26,862 nucleotides of DNA from VFMC01 sp037131575 (GCA_037131575.1 JBAXQV010000015.1:1-26862); one strand, 5' to 3'; shown: positions 13,993 to 23,105, counted from the first letter of the stretch. The notes: generated by a model from the letters alone, not told the origin. Numbers and translations are program-made.

Positions 13993-15207
13993 TCAGGCGG
14001 CGAGGCTCTGGCGCAGTTCGGTCACCCGCGGGTCGGCGCGCAGTGCGGCGAGTTCGGGGGAGCCGTCGATGGTGCTGGCCAAGCCGTGCGGGTCGGTGCC
14101 CACATCGCGAGCGGCGCGCAACCAGCCGATCGCCGTATCGGTGTCGCCCAACGCGCCCGCGGCCCGGGCCACGATGCTGGCCGCAGTGGTAGTGGGCGTA
14201 CGCTGGAAGATGCCAGCCGCATACTGCGCTGCTTCTTCGCGATGGCCCACACGCAGCAGCACCGCGGCGAGGGCGTGCTCGCTGTACATGCGGCCCGTCG
14301 GCAATGGGCGGGGGAGCAGCGCCGCCAGCGACGCCAAGCGGTCGACCGGGGCGGTGTCGGGTGGCCACCAGTTGGGTTCGCTCGTCTCGGTGAAGTCGGC
14401 CAACAACACATCGCGAGCGATGTCGGGAAACCCGTGGGCGAGTTGTTGTGAGGCGCGAAACCACGGTGAGGGCACCACGCTCGGGGGCATGGCCGATACG
14501 TCGCCGGTGGCCCAGGCGCGGTCTTCAGCCACGGCAGCGGGCGGCCTGCCTGCCCCACCGGCGCGCGACGACCGGGGGAAGAGCATCTGCATCTGCACCA
14601 GCAGCGGGAAGATCACGAAGAAGGTGAGCCCCTGGTAGCGAGCGTTGGTGAAGCAGAACAGCGCGCCGCCCACGGTGACCACGACGCTGAACCAGAGCAT
14701 CACCTTCTGCGCGTATTTGGGTATCACCACGTCGAGCCCGGCTTGCACCACATGCCCGCCGTCGAGCGGCAGCACCGGCACCAGGTTGAACAAGCCCATC
14801 ATCGGCCCCGTCCACCAGATGGCGATGGCGGCGTCGCTGGTGGCGATGGAAGCTCGATCGAGCGGGTTCACACCCATGGCCATCAGCACGGCCACGCTCA
14901 CACCGATCTGTACGGCGGGGCCGGCCAACGAGATGCCGGCGCGCTCCCACGAGCGCAGGCGGCGGGTGGGTACGAACGATGCGTACCCGGCCAGGAAGTC
15001 GAGCGCGATTTCGGCTTCGGCCCCGGTGGCCCGCGCCGCGAAGGCATGCCCGAGTTCATGCAACAGGGTGAGCACCGCTGCGCTGCCGGCGATCCACACC
15101 CCTAGGGTCCCGCCATTCACGAACACCACCAGCACCATGAACATCAGAAAGCCGGCGCGCACATGGATGGGAAAACCGAACAGCCGGAACGCAGGTGAAG
15201 AAGCCAT
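13993..15207 (-). CDS. Site-2-type intramembrane metalloprotease (M50) with helical-repeat tail
   Basis: This 404-residue membrane protein has the zinc site HELGH (H50, E51, H54) in a membrane helix and a second M50 motif, LPLDGGHVVQAG, near residue 145. About five or six membrane segments fill residues 15-215. The C-terminal ~170 residues are soluble and look like tetratricopeptide-type helices (HALAAVLLRVGHREEAAQYA, then ALGDTDTAIGWLRAARDVG). No PDZ or CBS domain is visible. Substrates are unknown; related proteases cleave anti-sigma factors or other membrane proteins. TAGGCT lies 10 bases before the ATG. It diverges from the dikinase gene. Confidence 0.85.
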   Translation of the reverse strand: MASSPAFRLFGFPIHVRAGFLMFMVLVVFVNGGTLGVWIAGSAAVLTLLHELGHAFAARATGAEAEIALDFLAGYASFVPTRRLRSWERAGISLAGPAVQIGVSVAVLMAMGVNPLDRASIATSDAAIAIWWTGPMMGLFNLVPVLPLDGGHVVQAGLDVVIPKYAQKVMLWFSVVVTVGGALFCFTNARYQGLTFFVIFPLLVQMQMLFPRSSRAGGAGRPPAAVAEDRAWATGDVSAMPPSVVPSPWFRASQQLAHGFPDIARDVLLADFTETSEPNWWPPDTAPVDRLASLAALLPRPLPTGRMYSEHALAAVLLRVGHREEAAQYAAGIFQRTPTTTAASIVARAAGALGDTDTAIGWLRAARDVGTDPHGLASTIDGSPELAALRADPRVTELRQSLAA

Positions 15208-15259
15208 GAACAGGTGCAGCCTACGGCCCAGATGGTCAGCATCTTTGGCAGTTGGCTCG

Positions 15260-15265
15260 TAGACT
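15260..15265 (+). promoter_or_regulatory. -10 box (TAGACT) of ppdK
   Basis: TAGACT ends 8 bases before the GTG at 15274 and supports that start over upstream in-frame ATGs at 15214 and 15232. Confidence 0.45.
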
Positions 15266-15273
15266 CTGCCACC

Positions 15274-17940
15274 GTGCCGTACGTCTACGCTTTCGATCAC
15301 AAACACCCGCGTTCGCCCATGGAGTACAAAGACCTCCTGGGTGGCAAAGGCGCCAATCTCGCCGAGATGACCAGCGTGCTGAAGTTGCCGGTGCCCCCGG
15401 GCTTCACCATCTCCACCGATGCCTGCCGTGCGTACATGCACGGCGGCTGGCCGGGCAGCCTCAGCGACGAAATCCACGCGCAGGTGGCCAAGCTCGAAAA
15501 GAAGATGGGCCGCACCCTGGGCGACCCCTCCGACCCGTTGCTCGTGTCGGTGCGTTCGGGCGCCAAGTTCTCGATGCCGGGCATGATGGACACGGTGCTC
15601 AACCTGGGCCTCAACGACAAGAGCGTGAAGGGGCTTGCTGCCGTCACCAACGACGAGCGCTTCGCCTACGACAGCTATCGCCGCTTCATCTCCATGTACG
15701 GCCGCATCGTGCTGGGCATCGACGGCGCGCTGTTCGAGCACCCGCTCGAGCACGCCAAGGCTGCGGCCAAGGTGAAGACCGACGCTGAACTGCCCGCCAA
15801 GGTACTGAAGGATCTGTGCAAGCAGTACCAGGCAGTGGTGAAGACCGCCACCAAGAAGGCCTTCCCGCAAGACCCCTACGCGCAACTTCGTGGCGCGGTC
15901 GAGGCCGTGTTCAAGAGCTGGAACGGCCCTCGCGCCATCGCCTACCGCGTGCGCGAGCGCATCAGCCACGACCTCGGCACCGCCGTGAACGTGCAGACCA
16001 TGGTGTTCGGCAACCGCGACAACAACAGCGGAACCGGTGTGGGCTTCACCCGCAACGCAGCCACCGGCGAGAACAAGCCGTATGGCGACTTCCTCATCAA
16101 CGCCCAGGGCGAAGACGTGGTGGCCGGTATTCGCAACACCGAAGATCTCGACACGATGGCCCATCACTTCCCGGCCATCCACAAGGAACTGCTGGCCATC
16201 TTCGATCGGCTCGAACGGCACTACGAAGACATGTGCGACACCGAGTTCACCATCGAGCAGGGCAAACTCTGGATGCTGCAGACCCGTGTGGGCAAGCGCA
16301 CCGGTGCTGCGGCACTGCGCATGGCCGTCGACATGACCAAGGGTTCGGGCAAGGGCGACGGTCGCTGGAAGATCAGCAAGAACGAAGCGCTCATGCGTGT
16401 CACCGCCGAACACCTCGACCAGGTGCTGCACCCACAGTTCGCCGGTTCCGGCAAGGTGCTGGCCAAGGGTCTCGCCGCCTCACCGGGCGCTGCTGTGGGC
16501 AAGGTGTACTTCACCGCCGACGACGCCGTCGATGCCGATGAGCGTGGCGAAAAGGTGGTGCTGGTGCGCAACGAGACCAGCCCCGAAGACGTGCACGGCA
16601 TGATGGTGAGCCAAGGCATCCTCACCGCTCGTGGTGGACTTGTGAGCCATGCTGCCGTGGTCGCCCGTGGCTGGGGTACCCCCGCCATCGTGGGCGCCGA
16701 AGCCATCAAGATCGAGGGCAAGCAGTTCTCGGTGGGCGACGTCGTGGTGAAGGAAGGCGACGTCATCTCCATCGACGGCACCACCGGTGAAGTGGTGCTC
16801 GGTGAGATGAAGCTCGAGGCGGCCACACCGCCGGCCGAGTTTGACGTCATCCTCACCTGGGCCGACAAGGTGCGTAAGGGCAAGCTCGCCGTGCGCGCCA
16901 ACGCCGACACTGGCGACGACGCAACCAAGGCTCGCGAACTGGGCGCCGAAGGTGTGGGTCTGTGCCGAACCGAGCACATGTTCCTCGCACCCGACCGTTT
17001 GCCGGTGGTGCGCCGCATGATCCTCGCCGACACCCCGGCCGAGGAAGCCGCTGCCCTGGCCGAACTCGGCCGCGTGCAGGAGATCGACTTCAAGGAGATC
17101 CTCGAGGCCATGGACGGCCTGCCCGTCACGGTGCGTCTGCTCGACCCGCCGCTGCACGAGTTCCTGCCGTCGGTGGAAGAACTCAAGGTGAAGCAGGCTG
17201 GCAGTGGCCTGTCGAAGAGCGAGCTTGCCGAGCTGAAGGCTGCCGAAGAGTGGGCCGAGCACAACCCCATGATCGGTACTCGCGGTGTTCGCCTCGGCGT
17301 CATCAAGCCCGGTCTGTACGCCATGCAGGTGAAGGCGCTCATGGCTGCTGCTGCATCGCTGCGCAAAGAGGGCAAGAACCCCATCGTCGAAGTAATGATT
17401 CCGCTCACGGTGAACCGTGAAGAGTTGGCGCTCGCCCGCAGCTGGGCCGAAACCGAGATCCAGGCGGCACTCAAGGGGTTGAAGAACAAGCCCGAGGTCA
17501 CCATCGGCACCATGATCGAAACGCCGCGTGCGGCCGTGCGCGCCGATGAGATCGCCGAGGAGGCCGACTTCTTCTCGTTCGGCACCAACGACCTCACGCA
17601 GCTCACCTTCGGGTTCAGCCGCGACGACGTCGAGAGCCGCATGATGCCGGCCTACCTCGAGCAGGGCCTCCTGAAGCGCAACCCGTTCGAGACCATCGAC
17701 CAGAGCGGTGTGGGTGCCCTGGTGAAGATGGCCGCTACGGCTGGCCGTTCGGTGAAGAAGGGTCTGAAGCTCGGCGTGTGCGGCGAGCACGGTGGCGACC
17801 CCGAGAGCATCCAATTGTTCTACGACGCGGGCCTCAACTACGTGAGCTGCAGCCCGTATCGCGTGCCCATCGCCCGTTTGGCGGCCGCACAAGCGGTCAT
17901 CACCCGGGCCTCAGGCACGAAGAAGACCGAAACCAAGTAG
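15274..17940 (+). CDS. ppdK: Pyruvate, phosphate dikinase
   Basis: This 888-residue enzyme interconverts pyruvate, ATP and phosphate with PEP, AMP and pyrophosphate. It has an N-terminal nucleotide-binding domain (LLGGKGANLAEM; VSVRSGAKFSMPGMMDTVLN), a swivelling phosphohistidine domain with H459 in GGLVSHAAVVARGWGTPA, and a C-terminal PEP/pyruvate barrel with GLCRTEHMF, NPMIGTRGVRLG and the proton-donor C836 in GVCGEHGGDP. Length is normal for the bacterial enzyme. The GTG at 15274 fits the family N-terminus (YVYAFDH). No ppdK regulatory (DUF299) protein is adjacent. It could work in gluconeogenesis or in pyrophosphate-linked glycolysis. Confidence 0.97.
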   Translation: MPYVYAFDHKHPRSPMEYKDLLGGKGANLAEMTSVLKLPVPPGFTISTDACRAYMHGGWPGSLSDEIHAQVAKLEKKMGRTLGDPSDPLLVSVRSGAKFSMPGMMDTVLNLGLNDKSVKGLAAVTNDERFAYDSYRRFISMYGRIVLGIDGALFEHPLEHAKAAAKVKTDAELPAKVLKDLCKQYQAVVKTATKKAFPQDPYAQLRGAVEAVFKSWNGPRAIAYRVRERISHDLGTAVNVQTMVFGNRDNNSGTGVGFTRNAATGENKPYGDFLINAQGEDVVAGIRNTEDLDTMAHHFPAIHKELLAIFDRLERHYEDMCDTEFTIEQGKLWMLQTRVGKRTGAAALRMAVDMTKGSGKGDGRWKISKNEALMRVTAEHLDQVLHPQFAGSGKVLAKGLAASPGAAVGKVYFTADDAVDADERGEKVVLVRNETSPEDVHGMMVSQGILTARGGLVSHAAVVARGWGTPAIVGAEAIKIEGKQFSVGDVVVKEGDVISIDGTTGEVVLGEMKLEAATPPAEFDVILTWADKVRKGKLAVRANADTGDDATKARELGAEGVGLCRTEHMFLAPDRLPVVRRMILADTPAEEAAALAELGRVQEIDFKEILEAMDGLPVTVRLLDPPLHEFLPSVEELKVKQAGSGLSKSELAELKAAEEWAEHNPMIGTRGVRLGVIKPGLYAMQVKALMAAAASLRKEGKNPIVEVMIPLTVNREELALARSWAETEIQAALKGLKNKPEVTIGTMIETPRAAVRADEIAEEADFFSFGTNDLTQLTFGFSRDDVESRMMPAYLEQGLLKRNPFETIDQSGVGALVKMAATAGRSVKKGLKLGVCGEHGGDPESIQLFYDAGLNYVSCSPYRVPIARLAAAQAVITRASGTKKTETK

Positions 17941-17984
17941 TTCGTCGCCCGACACGAAAGTGGCTCCGGTGGCGTCATGAGAGT

Positions 17985-17990
17985 GGAGGA
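17985..17990 (+). promoter_or_regulatory. Strong ribosome binding site (GGAGGA) of the AIM24 gene
   Basis: GGAGGA ends 5 bases before the ATG at 17996, among the strongest Shine-Dalgarno sites in the window and a contrast to the many leaderless starts. Confidence 0.8.
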
Positions 17991-17995
17991 AAAAC

Positions 17996-18727
17996 ATGGA
18001 CATTCAAACTCGTCAAGGCCCCGCATACGGAGTTGCCCGACTGAACCTCGCACCCAGTGAGACGGTGCGTGTAGAAGCCGGTGCGATGATGGCGATGTCG
18101 GCAGGCGTCACCCTGTCGTCGAAGGCCGAGGGTGGCATCATGAAGTCGCTCAAGCGCGCCGCGCTCGGTGGTGAGAGCTTCTTCGTGAGCACCTATACGG
18201 CGCCCGCGCAAGGTGGTTTCGTCGATGTGGCCGCACGGCTGCCCGGCGATATCAGCGTGCACGAAGTGACCTCTGGTCGGGCGTTGTTCGTGCAGAAGGG
18301 TTCGTGGCTCGCCAACGAGACCACGGTCAACCTCGATGCCCAGTGGGGTGGTTTCAAGAACATGTTCGGCAGCGAGGGCGGCTTCATCGTGCGCCTCGAA
18401 GGCACCGGCAAGGCAGTGTTCGCCTGCTACGGCGCGCTCGAGGTGTGGAACCTCGAAGCAGGCCAATCGATCACGGTCGACACCGGCCACATGGTGGCCT
18501 ACGAAGACACCGTGCAGATGGGGTTGCGCAAGGCCAGCGGTGGCGGATGGGTGCAGTCGTTCAAGAGCGGTGAAGGCTTGGTGTTCGACTTCACCGGGCC
18601 CGGCAAGCTCTGGACCCAGACGCGTAACCCGCACGAGTTCCTCGGTTGGATCGAAGCGTCGATCACCACCAGTAATTCAGGCAGCACCACGGCGGGCTCA
18701 CTCGGCGGATTGTTCTCGCGCGACTGA
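17996..18727 (+). CDS. AIM24-family (TIGR00266-type) protein
   Basis: This 243-residue protein matches the AIM24/TIGR00266 family of beta-rich proteins named after a yeast mitochondrial protein. Characteristic parts are PAYGVARLNLAPSETVRVEAGAMMAMS near the start, then KRAALGGESFFVSTYTA, GDISVHEV, GSWLANE, and a conserved late block with GLVFDFTGPGKLWTQTRNP. No signal peptide, membrane segment or catalytic motif is seen, and the biochemical role in bacteria is unclear. It has a strong ribosome site and lies 55 bases after ppdK, possibly in the same transcript. terC starts two bases after its stop. Confidence 0.85.
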   Translation: MDIQTRQGPAYGVARLNLAPSETVRVEAGAMMAMSAGVTLSSKAEGGIMKSLKRAALGGESFFVSTYTAPAQGGFVDVAARLPGDISVHEVTSGRALFVQKGSWLANETTVNLDAQWGGFKNMFGSEGGFIVRLEGTGKAVFACYGALEVWNLEAGQSITVDTGHMVAYEDTVQMGLRKASGGGWVQSFKSGEGLVFDFTGPGKLWTQTRNPHEFLGWIEASITTSNSGSTTAGSLGGLFSRD

Positions 18728-18729
18728 CC

Positions 18730-19746
18730 GTGCCCGCACTCCTGGCCGACGAGGCTTCACATCACTTCGCCGACATCACGGTGCCACTCTGGGGGTGGGC
18801 CGCGCTGTTGGCGTTCATCGTGCTGCTGTTGCTGGTCGACCTGGTGGTGTTCCATCGTGAAGCCCATGAGGTGACCACCAAGGAAGCTGCGTTCGAGTCG
18901 GTGGTGTGGATCAGCATCGGCTTGGCCTTCACCCTGGTGGTGTGGTGGGCGTTCGGCGGCACCGCTGGCACGGAATACATCTCGGGCTATCTCATCGAAA
19001 AGAGCCTGAGCATCGACAACGTGTTCGTGTGGGCGCTCATCTTCACCTACTTCAAGGTGCCCTCGAAGTATCAACATCGTGTGCTGTTCTGGGGCATTTT
19101 CGGGGCGCTGGTGCTGCGCGCGGTGTTCATTTTCGCCGGGGTGGCGCTCATCAATCAATTCAACTGGATTCTCTACGTGTTCGGCGCGTTCTTGCTGTAC
19201 ACGGCCGTGAAGATGGTGCTGAAGAGCGATGAAGAGGCCGACCCGAGCCAGAGTGCGTTCCTGCGCTTGGTGCGCAAGGTGATTCCGGTGTCCGACGAAC
19301 TCGACGGGCAGAAGTTGTTCAGCCGGGTGAACGGAAAGCGCGTGGCCACACCGTTGTTCGCGGTGTTGCTGCTGGTGGAGGCCACCGATGTGATCTTCGC
19401 AGTCGACTCGGTGCCGGCGGTATTGGCGGTGAGCCGCGAGCAGTTCATCGTGTTCAGTTCCAACGCGTTCGCCATTCTCGGCCTGCGCGCCCTGTACTTC
19501 CTGCTCGCCGATATGCACGCCCGGTTCAGTTACCTGCAGCAGGGGCTGGCGGTCATCCTCGCCTTCGTTGGTGTGAAGATGATCATCGCCCGCTGGTATC
19601 ACATCCCCACGGTGCTGTCGCTGCTGGTCATCGCCCTCGTACTGGCCATTTCGATTCTGATGTCGCTGCAAACGAAGCGCCACGACGACACGATCACCCT
19701 GGTCGACCACCCCGCCGAACCGCTGCCGCCCACCTCCGAACGCTGA
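18730..19746 (+). CDS. TerC-family membrane transporter
   Basis: This 338-residue polytopic protein of the TerC/Alx family has about eight or nine membrane segments. The acidic membrane motifs are intact: EKSLSIDNVFVWALIF (about 83-98) and EATDVIFAVDSVPAVLA (about 217-233). Family members export manganese or protect against tellurite; manganese efflux is the best-supported role for relatives. The GTG at 18730 is two bases after the AIM24 stop, indicating one transcription unit. The C-terminal tail is short, polar and cytoplasmic. Confidence 0.9.
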   Translation: MPALLADEASHHFADITVPLWGWAALLAFIVLLLLVDLVVFHREAHEVTTKEAAFESVVWISIGLAFTLVVWWAFGGTAGTEYISGYLIEKSLSIDNVFVWALIFTYFKVPSKYQHRVLFWGIFGALVLRAVFIFAGVALINQFNWILYVFGAFLLYTAVKMVLKSDEEADPSQSAFLRLVRKVIPVSDELDGQKLFSRVNGKRVATPLFAVLLLVEATDVIFAVDSVPAVLAVSREQFIVFSSNAFAILGLRALYFLLADMHARFSYLQQGLAVILAFVGVKMIIARWYHIPTVLSLLVIALVLAISILMSLQTKRHDDTITLVDHPAEPLPPTSER

Positions 19747-19773
19747 CCCGAGTTCGGGCGTACACCCTCGGGG

Positions 19774-19779
19774 TAACCT
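19774..19779 (+). promoter_or_regulatory. -10 box (TAACCT) of dnaG-rpoD
   Basis: TAACCT ends 6 bases before the dnaG ATG, a leaderless arrangement for the macromolecular-synthesis operon. Confidence 0.5.
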
Positions 19780-19785
19780 CACCGT

Positions 19786-21531
19786 ATGGCGATCGTCGAC
19801 GAAGATCTCGAGCGGCTGCGTGCCACCGTCTCGATCGTCGACGTGGTGCAGCAGCATGTGGCGCTGCGTCGTGTGGGCCGCAACTGGGTGGGGCTGTGCC
19901 CGTTCCACGGCGAGCGGTCGCCATCGTTCAACGTGCGGGAGGAAACCGGGCGCTACCGCTGCTTCGGCTGCTCGGCATCGGGCGATGTGTTCAATTTCGT
20001 GCAGCAGATCGAGCACGTCGACTTCGTCACGGCGGTCGAGCACATCGCTGGCAAGGCTGGTGTGCAGCTGCGCTACACCACGGGTGGCGAGAGCCGCGAC
20101 CGGCAGCGTCGCAAACAGTTGGTCGACGCCATGAACGCAGCCGTCGAGTGGTATCACCAGCGCCTGCTCACGCACCCCGACGCGCGCGAGGCGCGCGACT
20201 ACCTGCGGGCACGTGGGTTGGCTGGCGATGTGGCGCGGCAGTTCAAGCTGGGCTGGGCTCCCGACGACTGGGATCAACTCAGCCGCGGTTTGGGTGTGCA
20301 GGCCGAACTGTTGCGCGAAACGGGGTTGGCGTTCACCAACAAGGCGGGGCGTATGCAAGACGCGTTCCGGGCGCGGGTGTTGTTTCCCATCTTCACCGAG
20401 AACGGCGAGGCGGCGGCGCTGGGCGGGCGCATCCTGCCCGGCTCCACCGACCCGGCGAAGTACAAGAACTCGCCTGAAACACCCATCTACGCCAAGTCGC
20501 GCACGCTCTACGGGCTCAACTGGGCCAAGGGCGACATCGTCAACTCCGATCAGGTCATCGTGTGCGAGGGCTATACCGATGTCATCGGTTTCCATCGTGC
20601 TGGCATCGGCCGAGCGGTGGCCACGTGCGGTACAGCCCTCACCGAGGAACACGTGCGGCTGATGAAGCGCTATGCGAGCAATGTGGTGCTTGCGTTCGAC
20701 GCCGACTCTGCCGGCCAGGGTGCGGCAGCCCGCTTCTACGAATGGGAGCAGAAGTACCAACTGCAGGTGCGCGTGGCTCGCTTCCCGAAGGGCAAAGACC
20801 CGGGCGAACTCAGCCTCACCGACCCGGCTGCCTTGCGTGAAGCCATCGACGATGCCCTGCCGTTCCTGGGTTTCAGGGTGCAGCGGGTGTTGGGGGCCAA
20901 GCCGTTGCGTTCGCCCGAAGACCGCGCCACCATGGCCCAAGAGGCGATGGCGGTGGTGAACGAGCACCCCAACCTCGACGTGCGCAAGTTGTACGCGGGG
21001 GAGGTGGCGCTGCGCGTGGGCCTTCCGGTGAACGATCTGGTGGCGGTGGCGGTGAAACGCACGAGCAGGCCCGAGGTGCGGGTGGCCCCCACGCGCCAGG
21101 TGGGTTCGGCTGAAAACGCCGAGTTCGTTGCGCTGGTGATGTTGATGCAGCGCTGGAACGACATTGCGTCGTGGCTGGTGGAAGAACTGTTCGCCGACGA
21201 CATTGTTCGCCGAGCGTTCCTGGCGCTGGCCGATGCCGGTGGGTCCATTCCGGCAGCCATCGAACTTGCCGACCCGGATGCGCGTGAGGTGCTCGAACGA
21301 GCGGCGGTGGCCGATGTCGATGCCGATCCGTTCGTCGAGTCGTGCAACCTCATCGCCGCCGCGGTGCGACGCGAACTGAACCGCCGGGTGCACCTCACCG
21401 ACCCCGCCGAGATGCTCGCCAATCGCAACGCTCGCTTGGCACTCGAAGACCTCGACGAGGCTGCCACTGCAGCCGATGCGGCGACCCTGTTGCTAGGGTG
21501 GTTGACGCGGCGGAGCGAGGAGAAACAGTGA
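19786..21531 (+). CDS. dnaG: DNA primase
   Basis: This 581-residue primase makes RNA primers at the replication fork. It has an N-terminal zinc-binding domain with C38, H41, C59 and C62 (GLCPFHGERSPSF; YRCFGCSASGD), a catalytic core with FPIFTENGEAAALGGR, and a TOPRIM site with E261 in VCEGYTDVIGF and the acidic LAFDADSAGQG near residue 304. The C-terminal helicase-binding region is present but divergent. Length is normal. Its stop overlaps the rpoD GTG by 4 bases, keeping the classical dnaG-rpoD operon, though rpsU is not upstream. Confidence 0.97.
   Translation: MAIVDEDLERLRATVSIVDVVQQHVALRRVGRNWVGLCPFHGERSPSFNVREETGRYRCFGCSASGDVFNFVQQIEHVDFVTAVEHIAGKAGVQLRYTTGGESRDRQRRKQLVDAMNAAVEWYHQRLLTHPDAREARDYLRARGLAGDVARQFKLGWAPDDWDQLSRGLGVQAELLRETGLAFTNKAGRMQDAFRARVLFPIFTENGEAAALGGRILPGSTDPAKYKNSPETPIYAKSRTLYGLNWAKGDIVNSDQVIVCEGYTDVIGFHRAGIGRAVATCGTALTEEHVRLMKRYASNVVLAFDADSAGQGAAARFYEWEQKYQLQVRVARFPKGKDPGELSLTDPAALREAIDDALPFLGFRVQRVLGAKPLRSPEDRATMAQEAMAVVNEHPNLDVRKLYAGEVALRVGLPVNDLVAVAVKRTSRPEVRVAPTRQVGSAENAEFVALVMLMQRWNDIASWLVEELFADDIVRRAFLALADAGGSIPAAIELADPDAREVLERAAVADVDADPFVESCNLIAAAVRRELNRRVHLTDPAEMLANRNARLALEDLDEAATAADAATLLLGWLTRRSEEKQ
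21517..21522 (+). promoter_or_regulatory. Ribosome binding site (GAGGAG) of rpoD
   Basis: GAGGAG ends 5 bases before the GTG at 21528, inside the end of dnaG, and fixes the rpoD start. It allows rpoD to be translated with or without coupling. Confidence 0.75.
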
Positions 21532-22808
21532 GCCAAGGCGGGGTCGATACCGTCGGGGCGTCGGTTCCTTTCGGGGATGTCGACGCTGCCGAGTGGGAGG
21601 CGTTACTCGACCGCGGCCTTCGCGATGGTGTGGTGCAGGCCGACCGAATTGCGCACGTGTGTCGCAACGTCGAGCTGAGTGCCGATGTGCTCGCAGCCAT
21701 CCACGCCGAGTTCACCTCGCGCCACATCACCATCGACGAGAGCGTCGACGATCTTCCCGAGCTCACTCACGACCTGGGCGAGAGTGCCGCTGTGCAAGCA
21801 GTCGATGAGCGCAGTGTCGACGATGCCGAGGCGTTGCTCGAGCGGGTGAAGCGACGGCGGGCCAACAAGGTGGGCGAACGCACTGAGGCCACGGCGGCGT
21901 CGGCCGATTCGGTGCGGATGTACCTGAAGGAAATCGGGCGAGTCGAGCTGCTGAACACCGAGGAGGAACGGGGCCTGGCGCGTGCGGTGGAGCAGGGGCT
22001 CGAAGCAGCGCGGGCACTCGATGGCACCGATATCGATGCGGCCGAGCGGCGCAGGTTGCAGCGTGTGGTGCGCGCCGGGCAAACCGCCAAGAGCGAACTC
22101 ATCCAGGCCAACCTGCGCCTGGTGGTGAGCATTGCCAAGCGTTACACCATGAGCGGCATGCACCTGCTCGACCTCATCCAAGAGGGCAATGTGGGGCTCA
22201 TGCGTGCGGTCGACAAGTTCGACTACACGAAGGGTTTCAAGTTCTCCACCTATGCCACGTGGTGGATTCGTCAGGCCATCACCCGTGCCATCGCCGACCA
22301 GGCGCGCACCATTCGTATTCCGGTGCACATCGTCGAGACGATGAACCGTGTGTTGCGCACGCAGCGGCAGATGCAACAGGAACTCGAGCGCGACCCCACC
22401 CTCGAAGAACTCGGGGCCAAGGTCGACCTGCCGGCCGAACGGGTGCGCGAACTGTTGCGCATCGCCCAAGACCCGCTGTCGCTCGATTCACCGCTGGGCG
22501 AGGAAGACGACGCGAGCCTGGGCGACTTCATCGAGGACGCCGATGCCGATGCGCCGCCGGCGATGCTCGACAAGGTGTTGTTGGTCGAAGCCATCGAGAA
22601 GGCGCTGGCCGAGTTGCCACCGCGCGAGCAAGAGATCATGCGGCTTCGGTTCGGGCTAGGTATCGACCAGCCGTGGACACTCGACGATGTGGGCAGAGCC
22701 CTCGGTGTCACGCGCGAGCGTGCCCGCCAGATCGAGGCCAAGACGCTGGCCAAGCTGCGTCACCCCAACAGCACGCACAAGCTGAAGGAGTTCCTCGACA
22801 GCGAGTGA
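21528..22808 (+). CDS. rpoD: Primary RNA polymerase sigma factor (sigma-70/SigA)
   Basis: This 426-residue protein is the housekeeping sigma factor. Region 1.2 is SVRMYLKEIGRVELLNTEEE. Region 2 holds NLRLVVSIAKRYTMSGMHLL, DLIQEGNVGLMRAVDKFDY and FSTYATWWIRQAITRA, which melts and reads the -10. Region 3 has RIPVHIVETMNR, and region 4 has LPPREQEIMRLRFGL and VTRERARQIEAKTLAKLRHP for the -35. The N-terminus before region 1.2 is acidic and short compared with mycobacterial SigA. Region 2 is fully conserved, fitting the TANNNT boxes seen in this window. It follows dnaG with a 4-base overlap. Confidence 0.97.
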   Translation: MSQGGVDTVGASVPFGDVDAAEWEALLDRGLRDGVVQADRIAHVCRNVELSADVLAAIHAEFTSRHITIDESVDDLPELTHDLGESAAVQAVDERSVDDAEALLERVKRRRANKVGERTEATAASADSVRMYLKEIGRVELLNTEEERGLARAVEQGLEAARALDGTDIDAAERRRLQRVVRAGQTAKSELIQANLRLVVSIAKRYTMSGMHLLDLIQEGNVGLMRAVDKFDYTKGFKFSTYATWWIRQAITRAIADQARTIRIPVHIVETMNRVLRTQRQMQQELERDPTLEELGAKVDLPAERVRELLRIAQDPLSLDSPLGEEDDASLGDFIEDADADAPPAMLDKVLLVEAIEKALAELPPREQEIMRLRFGLGIDQPWTLDDVGRALGVTRERARQIEAKTLAKLRHPNSTHKLKEFLDSE

Positions 22809-22876
22809 GCGGGGCGCACTGTTGGGTCGTGGCGAACGAGGGTGCACAAAGCCGTGCGAGCTTGCCCATCAGCCGC

Positions 22877-22882
22877 TAGATT
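22877..22882 (+). promoter_or_regulatory. Possible -10 box (TAGATT) of tRNA-Asn
   Basis: TAGATT lies 11 bases before the mature tRNA-Asn 5' end. No clear -35 was found, so the call is tentative. Confidence 0.35.
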
Positions 22883-22893
22883 TTGTATCGCCT

Positions 22894-22966
22894 TCCGGGG
22901 TAGCTCAGTTGGCAGAGCAGCTGACTGTTAATCAGCGGGTCGCAGGTTCGAGCCCTGCCTCCGGAG
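22894..22966 (+). tRNA. tRNA-Asn (GUU)
   Basis: A full cloverleaf: acceptor TCCGGGG with CTCCGGA (one G-T pair), D-arm GCTC/GAGC, anticodon stem GCTGA/TCAGC around loop CTGTTAA (anticodon GTT) and T-arm GCAGG/CCTGC with TTCGAGC. The discriminator is G and CCA is not encoded. It starts 85 bases after rpoD. Confidence 0.95.
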
Positions 22967-22971
22967 CACAT

Positions 22972-22998
22972 GAACGGCCCGCCCACAGCGGGCCGTTC
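22972..22998 (+). terminator. Perfect hairpin after tRNA-Asn, no U-tract
   Basis: GAACGGCCCGC (22972-22982) pairs perfectly with GCGGGCCGTTC (22988-22998) around CCACA. It lies 5 bases after the tRNA, but no T-run follows, so it would be an atypical U-less terminator or a processing signal. Confidence 0.55.
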
Positions 22999-23032
22999 GC
23001 ATATCTCGGTTTCGATCCGTCGAGGCCGGTTC

Positions 23033-23105
<73 letters not shown>

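Noticed and set aside
15208..16431. An upstream extension of the M50 protease frame to 812 codons
   Set aside because: The extension is antisense to ppdK and has shadow-type composition. The protease N-terminus fits the ATG at 15207, and a TAGGCT box lies just before it.
16221..17892. Two minus-strand open frames of about 470 codons opposite ppdK
   Set aside because: Both lie wholly inside the dikinase gene, whose protein is fully conserved. Their composition (Ser/Ala- or His/Gly-rich) is that of antisense shadows.
18757..21393. An 878-codon open frame on the minus strand opposite terC and dnaG
   Set aside because: It runs antisense to two well-recognised genes. Its translation is rich in His, Gln and Arg, as expected from the complement of high-GC codons, and has no recognisable domain.
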